Counted from the first letter of the stretch, positions 10,301 to 19,762 are shown. The stretch is 64,000 bases of DNA from Strongylocentrotus purpuratus (GCF_000002235.5 NW_022145601.1:7727322-7791321), one strand, 5' to 3'. The notes: generated by a model not told the origin, from the sequence alone. Numbers and translations: made by a program.

Positions 10301-12004
10301 AGTGAATATTTACGCCTCTTCTCTCAGGATTTTTATTCCTTTAAAATTAGATTTACTTTTTTTTATATATAGATTTGGATAAATTGGATTTTTAAAAGCT
10401 ATGCAATACCAATAGCTAGTCTTAATTCAGACCATTAATTGAAAGCCTATTAATACGACCATAAATAAACCACCAAATCAGCCTTTTTCCTGTAAATTGT
10501 AAATACCAGAGTGCTACAATTAACCCTGAAAATAATGCCCTTTAATATTTATATACTGCTTATTCTTAGCAATGTATCAAATACATGTCAAATATATACT
10601 TTATATCGAATGGTCTGCACACAAGACTATCAACTTTACACGTGTACACTTTCACTGAGTGAAACTCCATTTCGTTTAGAACAACTAAGAAAACAACCCT
10701 AATTTTCATGTCTGCAAAAATCATTCTGAAACCACTTTCACACCAAGCTGTACTGACTTCTTAGCAGGATATACTGTCGAAATAGTGATTGTCTCATTCT
10801 GAAATGAGACATTCTGCATGAAAAATTAGAGAGCGAATATTGCAAGATGTCGCCTCTGTGAAACCCAATAGTGCTCTGCCAGTTTTTACATTAATTAGCA
10901 CATACGAATACGTCGACAACTGTATTACGTAATGGTATCTGCGAATCAAAAAACATAATGAAAATCAGTTTTGTCAGCGATGGTGAACATTTATTGATTA
11001 TAATGAGACTTTCTAATGAGGTGGTAGGTTCAGTGCACGAAGCACGACTTAAGAACTGTCGGCCGTCAACGTGAACTCTACTCTTGGTGGTTGACGTGTG
11101 GGTAGATGCCTGAATTGTGTCAAATTCCCCTTGAGAACCCACTACTATGGGCTTTCAAGAAATCAAGACGGGATGGAGGTAAGGGAGGGGGGGGGGTATA
11201 ATTGTATTAGATGGGCAGGGGAGGGATATGAGGGATGTTTTATGGTGACAAGAAATTGGTATTTATCCTGCTCATTTTAAAATACATTCGATCATGACTA
11301 AACCTCGTTTTCTCTCTTTGCCATTCTAGCGACCATCAGCTCAAGTGGCTGCCAACATCCTGCATCTGCTGTTATGGCAACCATCAGTCAGCAGTCTCCT
11401 CCGGCTCTGTCACAGCCAGTCTCAGATGGATAGCGAGCTGTCGGCCTGGATTATCAAGGTACATTTACGATTCAAACCATAAAGTTATGATATCTCCTTG
11501 ATGGAATTTATCCAAGCCTTCTGGCTTTCAGCATCCACCTGTTTCATAAAACTTGATATCAATAACAAGTTACAAGCTACTGTTATAAGCTACTGAAATC
11601 ATGGCATCTGATTGGTTGAGAGCAAATTTGTCATAGAAATTTAGCATTTGCTATAGATAACAAGTTTTATGAAATGGGCCCCAGGCCTCTCATCAAAATC
11701 ATTAGTAACCTTTAATGGAACTCAACCCTTTCCCCTCCTTTTCCAGGTCTCTCTGATGCAGCTGGTGCAAGACCAGGCAGAAAAGACACTCCCTTCGACC
11801 CGGGCAGACCCTGGTATTCCCTTGAACCCAGTTGAGAAAGGTCTGTTGGAGACGTTCTTGAAACGTGTCAATTCCGGCCATCTGATCTGTGCCACGCAAC
11901 ACCTTGTCAAAGCGTTTGAACCTCTAGCATTGTTTGCAGTATCATCACTGCCAGTGGGAAGGGAGCAGCTGACAGATCTTTCATCAAATGCAGATCGTTT
12001 GTGA
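223..12004 (+). CDS. PINK1: PINK1 serine/threonine kinase, mitochondrial (5' end outside window)
   Basis: PINK1 senses mitochondrial damage at the outer membrane and phosphorylates ubiquitin and Parkin to start mitophagy (family knowledge). Eight exons with GT-AG borders join in phase to 1,527 bases, 508 residues plus a stop. In order they show a glycine-rich loop (LAKGTEGVVFG), a long first insert, the ATP lysine (NLALK), a serine aligning without gaps with human Ser228 (NVGSTP), the alpha-C glutamate (EYEAEQLP), the catalytic loop HRDLKSNN, VIADFGCA, MAPE, and KADAWAVGAI. The PINK1-specific C-terminal extension follows (RPSAQVAANILHLLLW onward). The targeting and transmembrane part must be encoded upstream of the window, so the start codon is not seen. 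All core catalytic residues are present and no frame break is seen, so this looks functional. Confidence 0.95.
822..2075. mobile_element. TTAA-flanked MITE, family A, with LINE insert
   Basis: The ends are AGAGAAGGTTGAGTTCTGG and an inverted CCAGAACTTTATCTT, bordered by TTAA at 818-821 and 2076-2079. The central part matches the copies at 45,603 and 47,864, but the element is split by a LINE 3' end at about 908-1770. TTAA duplications point to the piggyBac or Kolobok superfamily (inference). Confidence 0.75.
908..1770 (+). mobile_element. LINE 3' end fragment with TTGAA tail
   Basis: Residues encoded from about 958 (MILPYSMYCNVVWANTY, then LLKLQKKIVRI and PLFKKLNLL) match the C-terminal end of CR1/Jockey-like LINE reverse transcriptases. 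A second frame near 1290-1412 reads KGPSTWNSLPHYLKT then SFKSKFKFFLF and a stop, the usual LINE terminus. The frame changes between these parts and the front is missing, so it is 5'-truncated and dead. The tail is a run of TTGAA repeats at about 1744-1770. Confidence 0.8.
2319..2443 (+). CDS. PINK1: PINK1 exon b (alpha-C region)
   Basis: The acceptor CATTTTTAG ends at 2318 and the donor GAGAG|GTGTGT follows 2443, leaving a split arginine codon. The exon encodes MMFNYNVGSTPADI and the alpha-C helix. Ungapped alignment with human PINK1 puts the serine of NVGS at the Ser228 autophosphorylation position and the glutamate of EAEQLP at the alpha-C glutamate. Confidence 0.9.
2988..3432. mobile_element. 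MITE, family B (TTTCATAAAACTT ends), internally amplified
   Basis: The left end GGCCTGTTTCATAAAACTT and right end AAGTTTTATGAAACAGG are inverted repeats. A simple copy without amplification lies at 11,537-11,683. Here the interior is expanded into five tandem 74-bp units. Confidence 0.75.
3044..3414. repeat. 74-bp tandem repeat, five units
   Basis: Units begin at 3044, 3119, 3193, 3267 and 3341 with TTTGCTCTCAGCCAATCAGA and end with TTATTGATATCAAG. The first unit differs slightly (75 bp). Each unit carries the NF-Y-type motif CCAATCA, at 3055, 3130, 3204, 3278 and 3352. Confidence 0.95.
3741..3926 (+). mobile_element. TTAA-flanked MITE, family C, copy 1
   Basis: This is a ~186-bp element that starts AGGCCGTCTGTACTAG, ends ACAGTGGGGCT and is bordered by TTAA. 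The core (AGAGGATCATGGGGGACCAA) is shared with the copies at 41,878, 44,763, 47,235, 58,863 and 59,090. Confidence 0.85.
4087..4625. mobile_element. Foldback MITE, family D, with ~200-bp inverted arms
   Basis: The element starts AGGAAACCAAAACCTTCA and ends with the inverse, bordered by TTAA at 4083-4086 and 4626-4629. The two arms of about 200 bp are near-perfect inverted repeats around an unrelated centre, so a transcript could form a long hairpin. It lies in a PINK1 intron. Confidence 0.9.
4634..5380. repeat. Composite repeat related to 24,727-25,130
   Basis: It begins CAATCTGATTGGTCGAAATT, shared with 24,738 onward, and later TGAGCGATCGAGGATACC resembles 24,913 onward. Inside are a perfect 42-bp palindrome (4693-4734), a tRNA-like stretch (about 5083-5160), and an inverted repeat with 24-bp perfect arms (5237-5260 and 5332-5355) around CCTCGGCATGCCTCGGGG. 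Exact borders are unclear. Confidence 0.55.
5083..5160 (+). repeat. tRNA-Leu/Ser-like sequence, degenerate
   Basis: GATAGCCGAGCGGTTTAAGG resembles the A-box region of class II tRNAs and GATCGAATCCC resembles a B box. The stems pair poorly, so this is a SINE head or tRNA pseudogene rather than a working tRNA gene. Confidence 0.4.
5441..5715. mobile_element. MITE, family E (GTGTTTCACAAAGATCC ends), copy 1
   Basis: The inverted ends read GGGGGTATTTCACAAAGATCC and GGATCTTTGTGAAACACC. Related copies lie at 8754-9076 and 46,465-46,731. This copy ends only about 35 bases before PINK1 exon c. Confidence 0.85.
5752..5931 (+). CDS. PINK1: PINK1 exon c (N-lobe, third insert)
   Basis: The acceptor TATTTCTGCAG ends at 5751 and the donor AAAAG|GTAACA follows 5931. 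The exon encodes SSHPNIVLMHRAFVDD, the third-insert region, and MYIVMKR at the hinge. The human counterparts are HPNIIRVLRAF and LFLVMKN. Confidence 0.92.
6178..6344 (+). CDS. PINK1: PINK1 exon d (catalytic loop)
   Basis: The acceptor AATGTGCAG ends at 6177 and the donor GAAG|GTGAGG follows 6344 (phase 1). The exon encodes YRTSLRDYL, the alpha-E helix and GVVHRDLKSNNILVDYEE, with the catalytic aspartate. The shift from DN to NN after the lysine does not touch the metal-binding asparagine. Confidence 0.93.
6410..6826. repeat. 80-bp minisatellite in PINK1 intron
   Basis: About 4.5 units of 80 bp repeat the order TTGGTGCTATGTCCC, CATTAGTACTTTG, TTGGTTCTATGCCC and ATTGGTCCTATATCC. A shorter 10-12-bp sub-repeat with the core ATTGGTCCTAT shows at the left edge. 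Translations of the repeat give a repetitive hydrophobic peptide with no meaning as protein. Confidence 0.92.
7212..7345 (+). CDS. PINK1: PINK1 exon e (DFG to APE)
   Basis: The acceptor TGTTTGTATAG ends at 7211 and the donor GAG|GTAAGC follows 7345. The exon encodes HVVIADFGCALSLRG, an activation loop with RQGNSALMAPE, and ends exactly at the APE glutamate. Confidence 0.93.
7357..7640 (-). repeat. Retroelement 3' end with (AAT)n tail, probably minus strand
   Basis: An AAT microsatellite (7357-7385) adjoins AAAGCGCTTACCACC and TCTCTAAGCGCTATA, then TGTGTCTTAAGACTAG. This arrangement of a TTA tail next to an AGCGCTTTA-type end recurs near 42,620 and 60,760. The coding part is absent. Confidence 0.45.
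7743..7807. repeat. Perfect 30-bp hairpin
   Basis: Arms 7743-7772 and 7778-7807 are exact reverse complements separated by five bases (ACCAT). The arm starts GGAACTCAGTGTTATATGCT. Confidence 0.95.
8305..8681. mobile_element. TTAA-flanked MITE, family A, complete copy
   Basis: It starts AGATAAAGTTGAGTTCTGG, ends with CCAGAACTCAAGTTTATCT and is bordered by TTAA at 8301-8304 and 8682-8685. It shares its left half with 45,603 onward and its right half with 16,065 onward. Confidence 0.85.
8754..9076. mobile_element. MITE, family E, copy 2
   Basis: The inverted ends are GGGGGGTGTTTCACAAAGAT and CTTTGTGAAACACCCCC. The interior is inverted relative to the 46,465 copy (TGATGTGGAATTTATG versus its reverse). 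Confidence 0.88.
9232..9459 (+). CDS. PINK1: PINK1 exon f (C-lobe, alpha-F)
   Basis: The acceptor ATTGCATGCAG ends at 9231 and the donor GAG|GTGAGT follows 9459; both borders are phase 0. The exon encodes DYLKADAWAVGAIIYEV and NPFYSDGVNS, close to the human KADAWAVGAIAYEIFGL and NPFYGQG. The reading frame stays open past the donor into the 33-34-bp intronic repeat. Confidence 0.93.
9478..9955 (+). repeat. 33-34-bp minisatellite of 3' splice-site-like units in PINK1 intron
   Basis: The repeated unit is CCTTTTTCTGTTGCAG then TATTACCTTTCAAAAATT. I count eleven units with an intact pyrimidine tract plus CAG (ten GTTGCAG and one GTAGCAG, 9491-9841), then two or more decayed units. The array starts about 20 bases after the donor of exon f and lies 1.4 kb before the true acceptor of exon g. 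Confidence 0.93.
10105..10175. repeat. ATT/TTG microsatellite
   Basis: Irregular ATT and GTT triplets run here in the PINK1 intron, with a short TTG run at 10,256-10,275. Nothing else was recognised in the intron between 9956 and 11,329. Confidence 0.8.
11330..11458 (+). CDS. PINK1: PINK1 exon g (start of C-terminal extension)
   Basis: The acceptor GCCATTCTAG ends at 11329 and the donor AAG|GTACAT follows 11458. It is 43 codons, phase 0 at both ends. It encodes RPSAQVAANILHLLLWQPS, matching the human RPSARVAANVLHLSLWG, and enters the helical C-terminal extension. Confidence 0.93.
11537..11683. mobile_element. MITE, family B, simple copy
   Basis: The ends CCTGTTTCATAAAACTTG and CAAGTTTTATGAAATGGG are inverted. 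The interior is one unit of the sequence amplified at 3044-3414, in reverse, with CTGATTGGTTG in place of its CCAAT motif. It lies between the last two PINK1 exons. Confidence 0.85.
11747..12004 (+). CDS. PINK1: PINK1 terminal exon
   Basis: The acceptor CTCCTTTTCCAG ends at 11746. The exon runs 85 codons to a TGA at 12002-12004. It encodes the rest of the C-terminal extension (EKGLLETFLKRVNSGHL, then ATQHLVKAFEPL). The order and spacing fit the helical extension that packs on the PINK1 C-lobe. Confidence 0.9.
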   Translation, partial: VSLMQLVQDQAEKTLPSTRADPGIPLNPVEKGLLETFLKRVNSGHLICATQHLVKAFEPLALFAVSSLPVGREQLTDLSSNADRL

Positions 12005-12112
12005 CCCTTCAGGCTTAACCCTTTAAATACTAAGGGTTTTTAAAAATATTTATTTGTCTAAGCAGAGTTGCCTGTTCAGTTTAACAAATTGCTATCCCTG
12101 AGGGCCTTGCAC

Positions 12113-12118
12113 AATAAA
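12113..12118 (+). terminator. Candidate PINK1 polyadenylation signal
   Basis: AATAAA lies 109 bases after the PINK1 stop codon and is the first such hexamer downstream. Use of this site is inferred from position only. A much longer 3' UTR is also possible. Confidence 0.4.
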
Positions 12119-12269
12119 AACAACATACATAAAATATTTACAGACTTATAAAGTACGAATTGAACACATAAATAATATAAGAAACAGAGGTTATGAAAAC
12201 AAAGGTAAATAACATAACAAAAAATATGAATACATTATTGTAAAGTGTAACTAATTATAAACATATGGT

Positions 12270-12895
12270 ATGATCAAAACTTCCGATTTACAAATTATTA
12301 AATAGGCTAAATGAATTTAACTTCCTTCTTCAAATCGGCAACTGTGATATTTCCTTCCCTGTTACACCACTTCTACAGTAAGTCATCGTCATCTTCTTCT
12401 TCTTTTCCTTTCTTTTCCGTATCCTCTTATATGAATTTTCCATTGTCGCTTTCTACTACTACTACCCATACCTTTTCCCCTCTCAGCCTTTTATCACTCT
12501 TCCTCTGTAAATCTCTCCCACTCTTAATTTCAATAAGTTACATTGTATTTGCAAACGTTACTCCTCACCTTTCAGTTTTACTCTCGATTTTTTTCCACCA
12601 CATACACTTGCTCCATTTACCGCATATTGCTTTACTTTAGTCCTTCTTTCACATGATTTCAGTGGTATTTAATTCAGATTTCTTTCTAATTTATGTTTCC
12701 ATATGTTGCAATAAGCTATATTTCTCGTATTTATACTGATATATTTTACAAATTCAATATATCATGTTATGCTTTGCTCATTATATTACATCATGTGTTA
12801 TTATTTTGTTTGTAAACTTTTGTAATTCGGCTAAATGCCGCGAAGAAAGTTTTATTTGAAATAAACCATTTTGAATTGAATTGAATTGAATTGAA
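12270..12895 (+). mobile_element. LINE 3' UTR fragment with TTGAA tail
   Basis: A pyrimidine-rich stretch leads to GCTAAATGCCGCGAAGAA, AATAAACC and four TTGAA repeats ending near 12,895. No reverse-transcriptase residues were seen, so this is only the 3' end, and its left border is a guess. Confidence 0.5.
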
Positions 12896-12899
12896 CCAA

Positions 12900-14300
12900 T
12901 TCACATGAAAAGAAGAAGTGTATTTTGATGAAATGGGGAAAGCAGAGCTGCCAACCATTATGTTTTTCCCAGAATTATTCTGTTTTTTTAATCCAAAATA
13001 CGTTTTTTCTTCATAAAAATTTAAAAATTTAAAAATATATTTATTTATTTAAAACTTTTTTTTTTACATACTGCACATAAAATAATTGCCCTTAATGTTG
13101 ATTTGATCAAAAATTCAATAGAAAAGTAAGGTTAAAACATACTTGAAGAGGAAAATATTCTAAAAAAGAATGAAACGCTGATAATACCAAAATACCAATA
13201 TAAAAAATACCTACTTGTAAATAAACTATAGGTCCCAATATGGAAAAAAATCAGCCTGAGAAATGGACATTTCTGCATTGGAATTGTGTCACGCGTGGTT
13301 TCGTTTTAATGAATTTCTTTTTTTTGCCATCATGGTTCCTTTTTTGGTCGCACAAGGTTGGCAGCTTTGGGAAAGAGATTGCCATGTTCTGTATGGGAGA
13401 ATGGTTGCCAAATATCGTGTCTGTAATGTCAACAGGTGATGGAAAGTTGAAAGTATGCAGAACATTATTGATTGTTTTGAATTTGTCCAAATGTGGCCGA
13501 TTTGAATGCTCTTCCTCCTTGTAAAAACACAAAAGTTTGTGATTCGACAGAATTTGATGCAACTTCTTCAGAAATATCCATAGGTTGTACCATGCATTCG
13601 GTGGAGTTTTCTTTTCTTTTTCTTTTTGCCTTTGTTTAATTCAGTGCCATTGATTAGGAGAGTTTGGCCAACCCGGTTCGAGTTGGACACAATATGGCGA
13701 CTACTGCTTTGTTGGGCAAGCACAAAAAAAATGAATATATGCCATGTTGTGACCCAGTAAAACCGAATTTGCCAAACTCTGTGCATAGATGGCTCTGGTT
13801 TAATTATGATTGCAGGGCCCTCAGGGAGAACAGTATTAATAGTGATAGTGCTACCCTGGGTAAATGATATATTATTATTATTTTTATTATTTTTAATCAA
13901 GAGTTAGAATATTCCGCAACCTTAAGCTTTTGTGAGTTGTTAATATTGGCTACTTTTGCGGAAAAAACATTTTCATGATATTAAAGAAAGTTTTATGATT
14001 TGTGTATATTGTAGCAGGATGGTTACTTTTGCTGCCAAATATATTCATGATTTTGCAGGATGATGATTTGCGATTTGTCCATTTTATGGCATGAAGCTTC
14101 CTCAAATTTGGACCTTTAGTGAAGTTTGAAAACTATGTTTGTTTTCCTCTCATGTGCGAACCCTAAATATGATCATTTGTCCTGAGACGGCTAGGTCACC
14201 ATGTTTTTAAAGGTCGGGTCCATTTGCCTTGTAATGGTAAATGAAAGGTGTGCATGCACAACTTGACTTGAGATATACTGTGTGAGTCAAAAAAAAAGTT
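12900..14300. other. Intergenic, no gene recognised
   Basis: AT-rich sequence. A 94-codon plus frame at 13,240-13,524 and overlapping minus frames show no family features, no splice context and no conserved domain. GTGTGAGTCAAAAAAAA near 14,282 resembles a mariner-type end, but no partner was found. Confidence 0.6.
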
Positions 14301-14547
14301 TACACCTAGAAAATTGCTAATTATTTAAAAAAATCATCTAACAAGTAGCATAACTCCCGATACTATCTTTCTCTCCCTCCCCCCCCCCCTTCCTTGTCTA
14401 TGCCCTGTATTCTTTATTTCTTACTTCCTCTCGTAATTGTTATGCATTGCTGCACATTGTATGTCTTGTTATTTTCATTTTATAGAGGACGTCACTTCAA
14501 GACCATCCCTTTTCTGTATATACCATGTCATTATTATACATCTAAAG

Positions 14548-15362
14548 CAGGGCTCAAATTAATTTTTTGTCCACGGGGGCTCTTCCCCCCCCCAAAAAAA
14601 AGAGCCCCCGTGAGCCTTCTCACGGGGGCTCTTTTAGTGCTGGCGGGGGCTCTTATTTTAATACAAATTCCCATTAAATTGGTACCCACAAAACTCCTAA
14701 ATTCCTTGGTATTTTATCATTATCATTTATTTAAGTCGCCTCTTAGAAATCTACTTGTTACATATATGTTATTGACTTTTATCCCCGTGATGACATTCTC
14801 TCCATTTCTTCCCGTTCTGCACATAATTTTCTTATTTACATTCTTTCTTTACTTTTAGTCTTTACCATATCCTTCCAAAACACAGGGGCGGATCTAGCTT
14901 TTTGCAAAGGGTTTGGGGGGGGGGGGGGGAGTAACCCAAATAAGATGTGGGGCATCGTCCACGAGGCGCGTAGCGGCGAGGCGATTTTTGTTGTTGTTAT
15001 TTTGAACCCCCGTTAGAGATGTTTTCCTGGCATCTATTGACATCTACTAATACTGTGTAGGTCTGGACACATGATAGCATTTTTCTATGCACATCATATT
15101 TTCACTTGGCAGTGACGGCCGCACTAGCTGCACAACGAGCTTCCATTGTTTGTATCGGTAATACTCATAGAGATGGGAGAGATAGCGCCATCTAATATAC
15201 TCAATATTGTGTTAAAGTTATATCTGAAAAGATAATCTTTATTTTATAATTCCAAGGGGGCGATTTTTAATTTTGCAATCGCCCCCGTGAGCAACCTGAC
15301 GGGGACGATTATGGAGCTCACGGGGGCGAATCGCCCATCGCCCCTGTGTATTTTGAGCGCTG
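14548..15362. mobile_element. hAT-type nonautonomous element with 8-bp target duplication
   Basis: The ends CAGGGCTCAAATT and ATTTTGAGCGCTG are inverted repeats. The 8-base duplication ATCTAAAG flanks both sides (14,540-14,547 and 15,363-15,370), the hAT hallmark. The interior has G-rich repeats of CACGGGGGCTCTT near the left end and AGGGGGCGATTTTT near the right. No transposase frame is present. Confidence 0.9.
14884..15052 (+). mobile_element. Fragment of CAGGGGCGGATCTAG transposon nested in the hAT element
   Basis: It starts CAGGGGCGGATCTAGCTTTT and matches the inverted right end of the copy at 28,875-29,324 up to TTTTCCTGGCATCTATT. No right end was found here. Nesting makes it younger than the hAT insertion or captured within it. 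Confidence 0.7.
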
Positions 15363-15860
15363 ATCTAAAGTTATAAGATTGTTAATGTATATGTTGGTGT
15401 ACCGTATATGGAATAAATGAACAACAAATGAAATAAATGTTACCGGTATATGTTTGGCTGAGTAAAATATTAAATTTATTTCCCACAAATGTTTTTATCT
15501 CTTCTTTATCCAAATGTTGAGTTTTTCATTATTAGCATAAATTTTCAAAGTCAAGAACAAAACTGGTGAGATTGAGGAGGTCATAAGGTTTAAATGTCAC
15601 CTACATGATGTTAATATTAAGAAGTATTCAAATTCTAACAAAATCGAAAGAATGTGCCTCAAATTGGCTGTTTTTGTTAACGAATGTGACTTGGGGGGAA
15701 CCCATGTTATATTAAATGTCGGTTTGCGCTGTGCTTGTACTCGCTTCCACTCCATGTAAGCTGTGTTTTTTCTTTAACCTTTGTAAAAAATTTCAAAATA
15801 GGGAGGACAGCAGAAAGGGAACTTTGATTTAAATTACGCAGCCAGTCTCTCATCTCCTTT

Positions 15861-15866
<6 letters not shown>

Positions 15867-15902
<36 letters not shown>
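15867..15902. repeat. (TA)n microsatellite
   Basis: About 17 uninterrupted TA units. A second TA-rich tract with interruptions lies at 18,296-18,348. Confidence 0.97.
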
Positions 15903-15903
<1 letters not shown>

Positions 15904-16064
15904 TTTATATATTACATACATGTACATACATATAAACGTTAACTTTATATAATTATGTGTGTGTGTATTAAATAATATTAATTCTCTTACCCATTGAAAC
16001 TGAAACTGAAACTGTATTAACATTCTAAGGCTACATGTATTTCTTTTTTAAATCGAAACGTTAA

Positions 16065-16262
16065 AGATAAGCTTGAGTTCTGGTAATGATATAGAAAATA
16101 TATTCACACATAATCCAGCAAAACTTACACTGGCATGTTCAAGATTTCAAATAAATGACATATGAGCCAAAGGAATTTGGTAAAAAATGTATAGCGACTG
16201 AGTAATGAGCATAGCAAGATAAGGAAATCAAGGCAAGTAGGCCCAACACCATGTGCTTAACA
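16065..16262. mobile_element. TTAA-flanked MITE, family A, half copy
   Basis: TTAA then AGATAAGCTTGAGTTCTGG. The next ~190 bases match the right half of the 8305-8681 copy in reverse (AATGAGCATAGCAAGATAAG). The other half is missing. Confidence 0.7.
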
Positions 16263-16269
16263 CAGGTCA

Positions 16270-17090
16270 TATGTGCAAATGAGAGTTGTGGTTTTTTTTA
16301 TTGAAGATGATTTCCAGCAGGTTTTTGTGAGTTTGTTTTTATTTTACTGGTTAAAAACAAAAATCTACTGCAGGATAAACAATCCAAAATGAATTATAGC
16401 CACGTCCGTTCTCTCGACATATGCATGAGTGGTTAACCAGTGGTCTCCTATAACCAGAAGTTCCCTGGGTCAAACTCAAATCGATGCATTTTAATTGCAA
16501 GGCATCAATCTGCCATTACTAAAAGTTGATAATTTGCATATTTTCAAAGGTATAGGTTACCGCATCTTCAAAGGTTCAAACCCAATTCGATGCGTCCTGT
16601 AATAGGCATCTCTCTTCCATTACTAAATTCTTACGCTAGTTGCCTGTCGAGAAGATTTTTGAATGATATTCTTACGTTCTTCGAAGTTGGCAACAATTAA
16701 CAACCACAAAAAAGGGGGAAAAGTGCAAAAAGTTGTGTTTAAAAAATGACAGAACGTGATGAAAAGCATGACGCACGTTTGATTGCATCAGATATGCAAA
16801 CTTGACCTAATTCCAATGGTACAGATTCCCACGAACATCCAAGTACACAGGACACAATTAGTTTAGATTTAATTTACACCTCCACACAATTGGGAACTGC
16901 TGTTTGATTATACAGGTTATTGTTCTGATTGTCTCCTGTTTTGTGGCTATCGTTGCTTGACATGTCGAACTAATCGATATTTCAAGTATTGAGATCTGAT
17001 TGTCAGTTCCTTGTTTTGTGGAGATATCATTCGGTATCGATCAGATCGACCATTCACTTCTATCTCTCGCTTTCCTCTCTGCGTCTCACT
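16270..17090. other. Intergenic, no gene recognised
   Basis: I see no coding, RNA or terminal-repeat signal here. A short repeated phrase (CAAACTCAAATCGATGC near 16,470 and a variant near 16,577, each followed by a CATCTTCCATTACTAAA-like run) suggests a degenerate tandem duplication of about 110 bp. Confidence 0.5.
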
Positions 17091-17214
17091 CTTTGAAAGA
17101 GAGAGAGAGAGAGAGTTTCTCAGCAATTCTCTGAACTTGAAGGTGATATCTGAAGGGGGTGTCCTCAGTGTCTCTCTGATCCTTTCTCTCTCTCTTGATT
17201 CCTTCATAGCTGCT

Positions 17215-17301
17215 CATGCTCTCTGTCTTCCTCTTTGTTTCTCTCTCTCTCTCTCTCCTCTCCCTCTCTCCCTCCTCCTCCCCTCTCTGTCTTCCTCTTT
17301 G

Positions 17302-17337
<36 letters not shown>

Positions 17338-17375
17338 CCTCCCTCCTCCTCCTCCCCTCTCTGTCTTCCTCTTTG

Positions 17376-17406
<31 letters not shown>

Positions 17407-17530
17407 CCTCCCTCCCTCCTCCCCTCTCTGTCTTCCTCTTTGTTCTCTCTCTCTCTCTCTCTCTCTCTCCCTCTCCCTCCCTCCTCCTCCTCCCCTCTCT
17501 GTCTTACCCTCTTTGCTTCTCTCTCTTATG
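17215..17530. repeat. CT-rich tract with 75-85-bp higher-order repeat
   Basis: (CT)n runs alternate with CCTCCTCCTCCCCTCTCTG and TCTTCCTCTTTG in at least four similar blocks. Long open frames on both strands here are low-complexity artefacts. Confidence 0.92.
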
Positions 17531-17559
17531 TACACACATATACGCTGAAACATTGATGG

Positions 17560-18295
17560 AACAGTTCCATGACAAGACTACGACAAATACGATTCAAATC
17601 TATTACGTATTTGGATTTTAATTTAATGATTTAAAGAATCACATATTAACCAACCTGACTTTGTAGCCGAAAACTAAACTGATGTTTTTTGATAAATAGC
17701 TAACTGCCGTGTTTGAGGACATACATATAATTATCACATTGTTAGGACTCTGAAATGATTTATGGATATTATTTCAATGAAATTCCATGAAATATTCCAT
17801 ACTTAAGTAATATCTGTTGCACATTGATATATTTTGCTCCCTTTCCGATTACGTGTATGGTTCTAATATAACCATATAGTTATAGGTAACGGATGTTTTT
17901 GTATTTTGTATGAACTAGTAGAAGATGATTCCTGAAAGGACGATATATGCTATATTAAATCTAAAACTAGTCCACGTACGTATTTGAATAAGGGACAAGG
18001 GTGGGGTGGTATTTTGTCCATCCAAACATAATTATTTCCGATAAGAAATGTGCAGCCAACTTTTTTTTTTTAAAGATCCTAGTGGTTTGCAGGTTAGGGA
18101 ATCTTTTGTAAGACCGTAATTTTAAGATTGGGCCCACTTGGAAATGAGGAAATTTAGAGACATTCTCGACAAGACCTATTGTTCATTCACAATACAACCC
18201 TAAAAAGTTGATGTTAGAAAGTAAGGGGGAGGGGTGTATTAAATGGAATAACGAGGGAACAATTCATAAAGAGGAATAGGGATCACTATACATAC
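17560..18295. other. Intergenic, no gene recognised
   Basis: AT-rich unique-looking sequence without supported features. Confidence 0.5.
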
Positions 18296-18348
18296 ATATA
18301 TATATATATATATAGATATATATATATTATATATATATATATATATAG

Positions 18349-19320
18349 GCCTATGTGTATGCTTACTCGCTTTACTGGCTTACACGGTAGAGAATGTTGC
18401 TCTGTGTTACTCCCACAGACTCTAACTTTAACACAATTCCTAATGCCTTGAGCAGAGCCTAGATATTTCAGTCTAAAGCTGTTTTCAGGGTATGTTTCCA
18501 GAGCCTATATTGTAGTCTTAAACTACAGACACTGTTACGCACAGCGACTGAGAAGGGTTTGTCCCTGCACACTTGCCCTGTGTGAAGTTTAAATCTTTAC
18601 ATTCCATTTCGTGTTTCCCATGATTGTTTTTTTTCTTCATTATTTTAATTTGACTCTTAAAATGGAAATGCTCATCAACATTTGAATGGCCAGAGGCCCC
18701 ATTTTTGCAACTTTCATTCAGAGACTCATTTATTGTTAATTGGCTATGCTCACTCATGCTAGAATGGAATGATTCCAATTGCATATCTATAGATGATTAA
18801 TTTATATTTAGTTTGATATATGAAAGATAAATCTATATTAAATATTCATTTGAAAACCTTAATTAAAAATATTGTTCACTTCCTTTTTTTTGCCGAGTGT
18901 ACATTATTTATCGTGTGCCTCATTTTGCATTTCCTGTTCGATGTTAATGTTTTCATTAGATTATCATTTATCGATTGTGTACTATGAGAAAACAAATTTC
19001 CATGAATTGAATTGAAGTAATATAAGTAAAGTAATATATCTTTCTTCTTCTTCTTCCTCAAATCCTTATGAAATTCATACAAAATTAAGAAGATATACCA
19101 ACAATCATTACATTTCAATGAAAAAAGTGGGGGTTTTATAAGAATTTGCAAATGAAAGGTATATTGTGCTTTGGGGCGGGGCGTGGAAAGGCACCGCTGT
19201 AAATTTTGTAGCTCCTGCCTCCTAAATCATGTAATATGTTTCAAACGCCAATCAAATTTATCGACGTAGATAGTAGGCCTAACCAATCAGCATTCGAAAC
19301 AACATTCCGGATTGTGTTTT
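18349..19320. other. Intergenic, no gene recognised
   Basis: I see no gene. An 88-codon minus frame at 18,518-18,784 has no recognisable domain. Confidence 0.5.
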
Positions 19321-19330
19321 TTTTCGATGT

Positions 19331-19566
19331 AGAGAGAGAGAGAGAGAGAGATACACACACACGCACACACGCACACACACTCACTCTTGCGCGCGCACAA
19401 ACACACGCACACATGACACGCACACGCACCCACACGGAAACTTAGAGAGAGGTGGGTAAATGGAGGGAAGGAAAGAAAGAGAAAGACAAATGCACACACA
19501 ATATGCACACGACACACACATAAACTTAGAGAGAGAAAGTTGATAAATGGAGGGAAGGAAAGAAAG

Positions 19567-19619
<53 letters not shown>

Positions 19620-19700
19620 TGGATGTGTGTGTAAGTGTGTGTGTGTGTGTTGGGAGGGGGTGAGAGGGAAGGAGGGAGAGAGGGAGAAAAAGAGAGTGAT
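19331..19700. repeat. GA and CA/GT microsatellite cluster
   Basis: It comprises (GA)n at 19,331-19,350, CA-rich 19,353-19,435, (GA)n at 19,566-19,616, GT-rich 19,622-19,650 and GA-rich to 19,700. A segment of about 30 bp (AAATGGAGGGAAGGAAAGAA) occurs twice, near 19,457 and 19,545. The cluster ends about 60 bp before the promoter-like stretch. Confidence 0.93.
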
Positions 19701-19762
19701 ACAGAGGGCTTGTTCAGTGCCTTCGTTAGCAGATGAAGCGACACTGCTGTGATCTGCACTGC

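Noticed and set aside
17011-17621. Long Ser/Leu-rich and Arg/Glu-rich frames on both strands
   Set aside because: Low-complexity CT/GA microsatellite, no domain.
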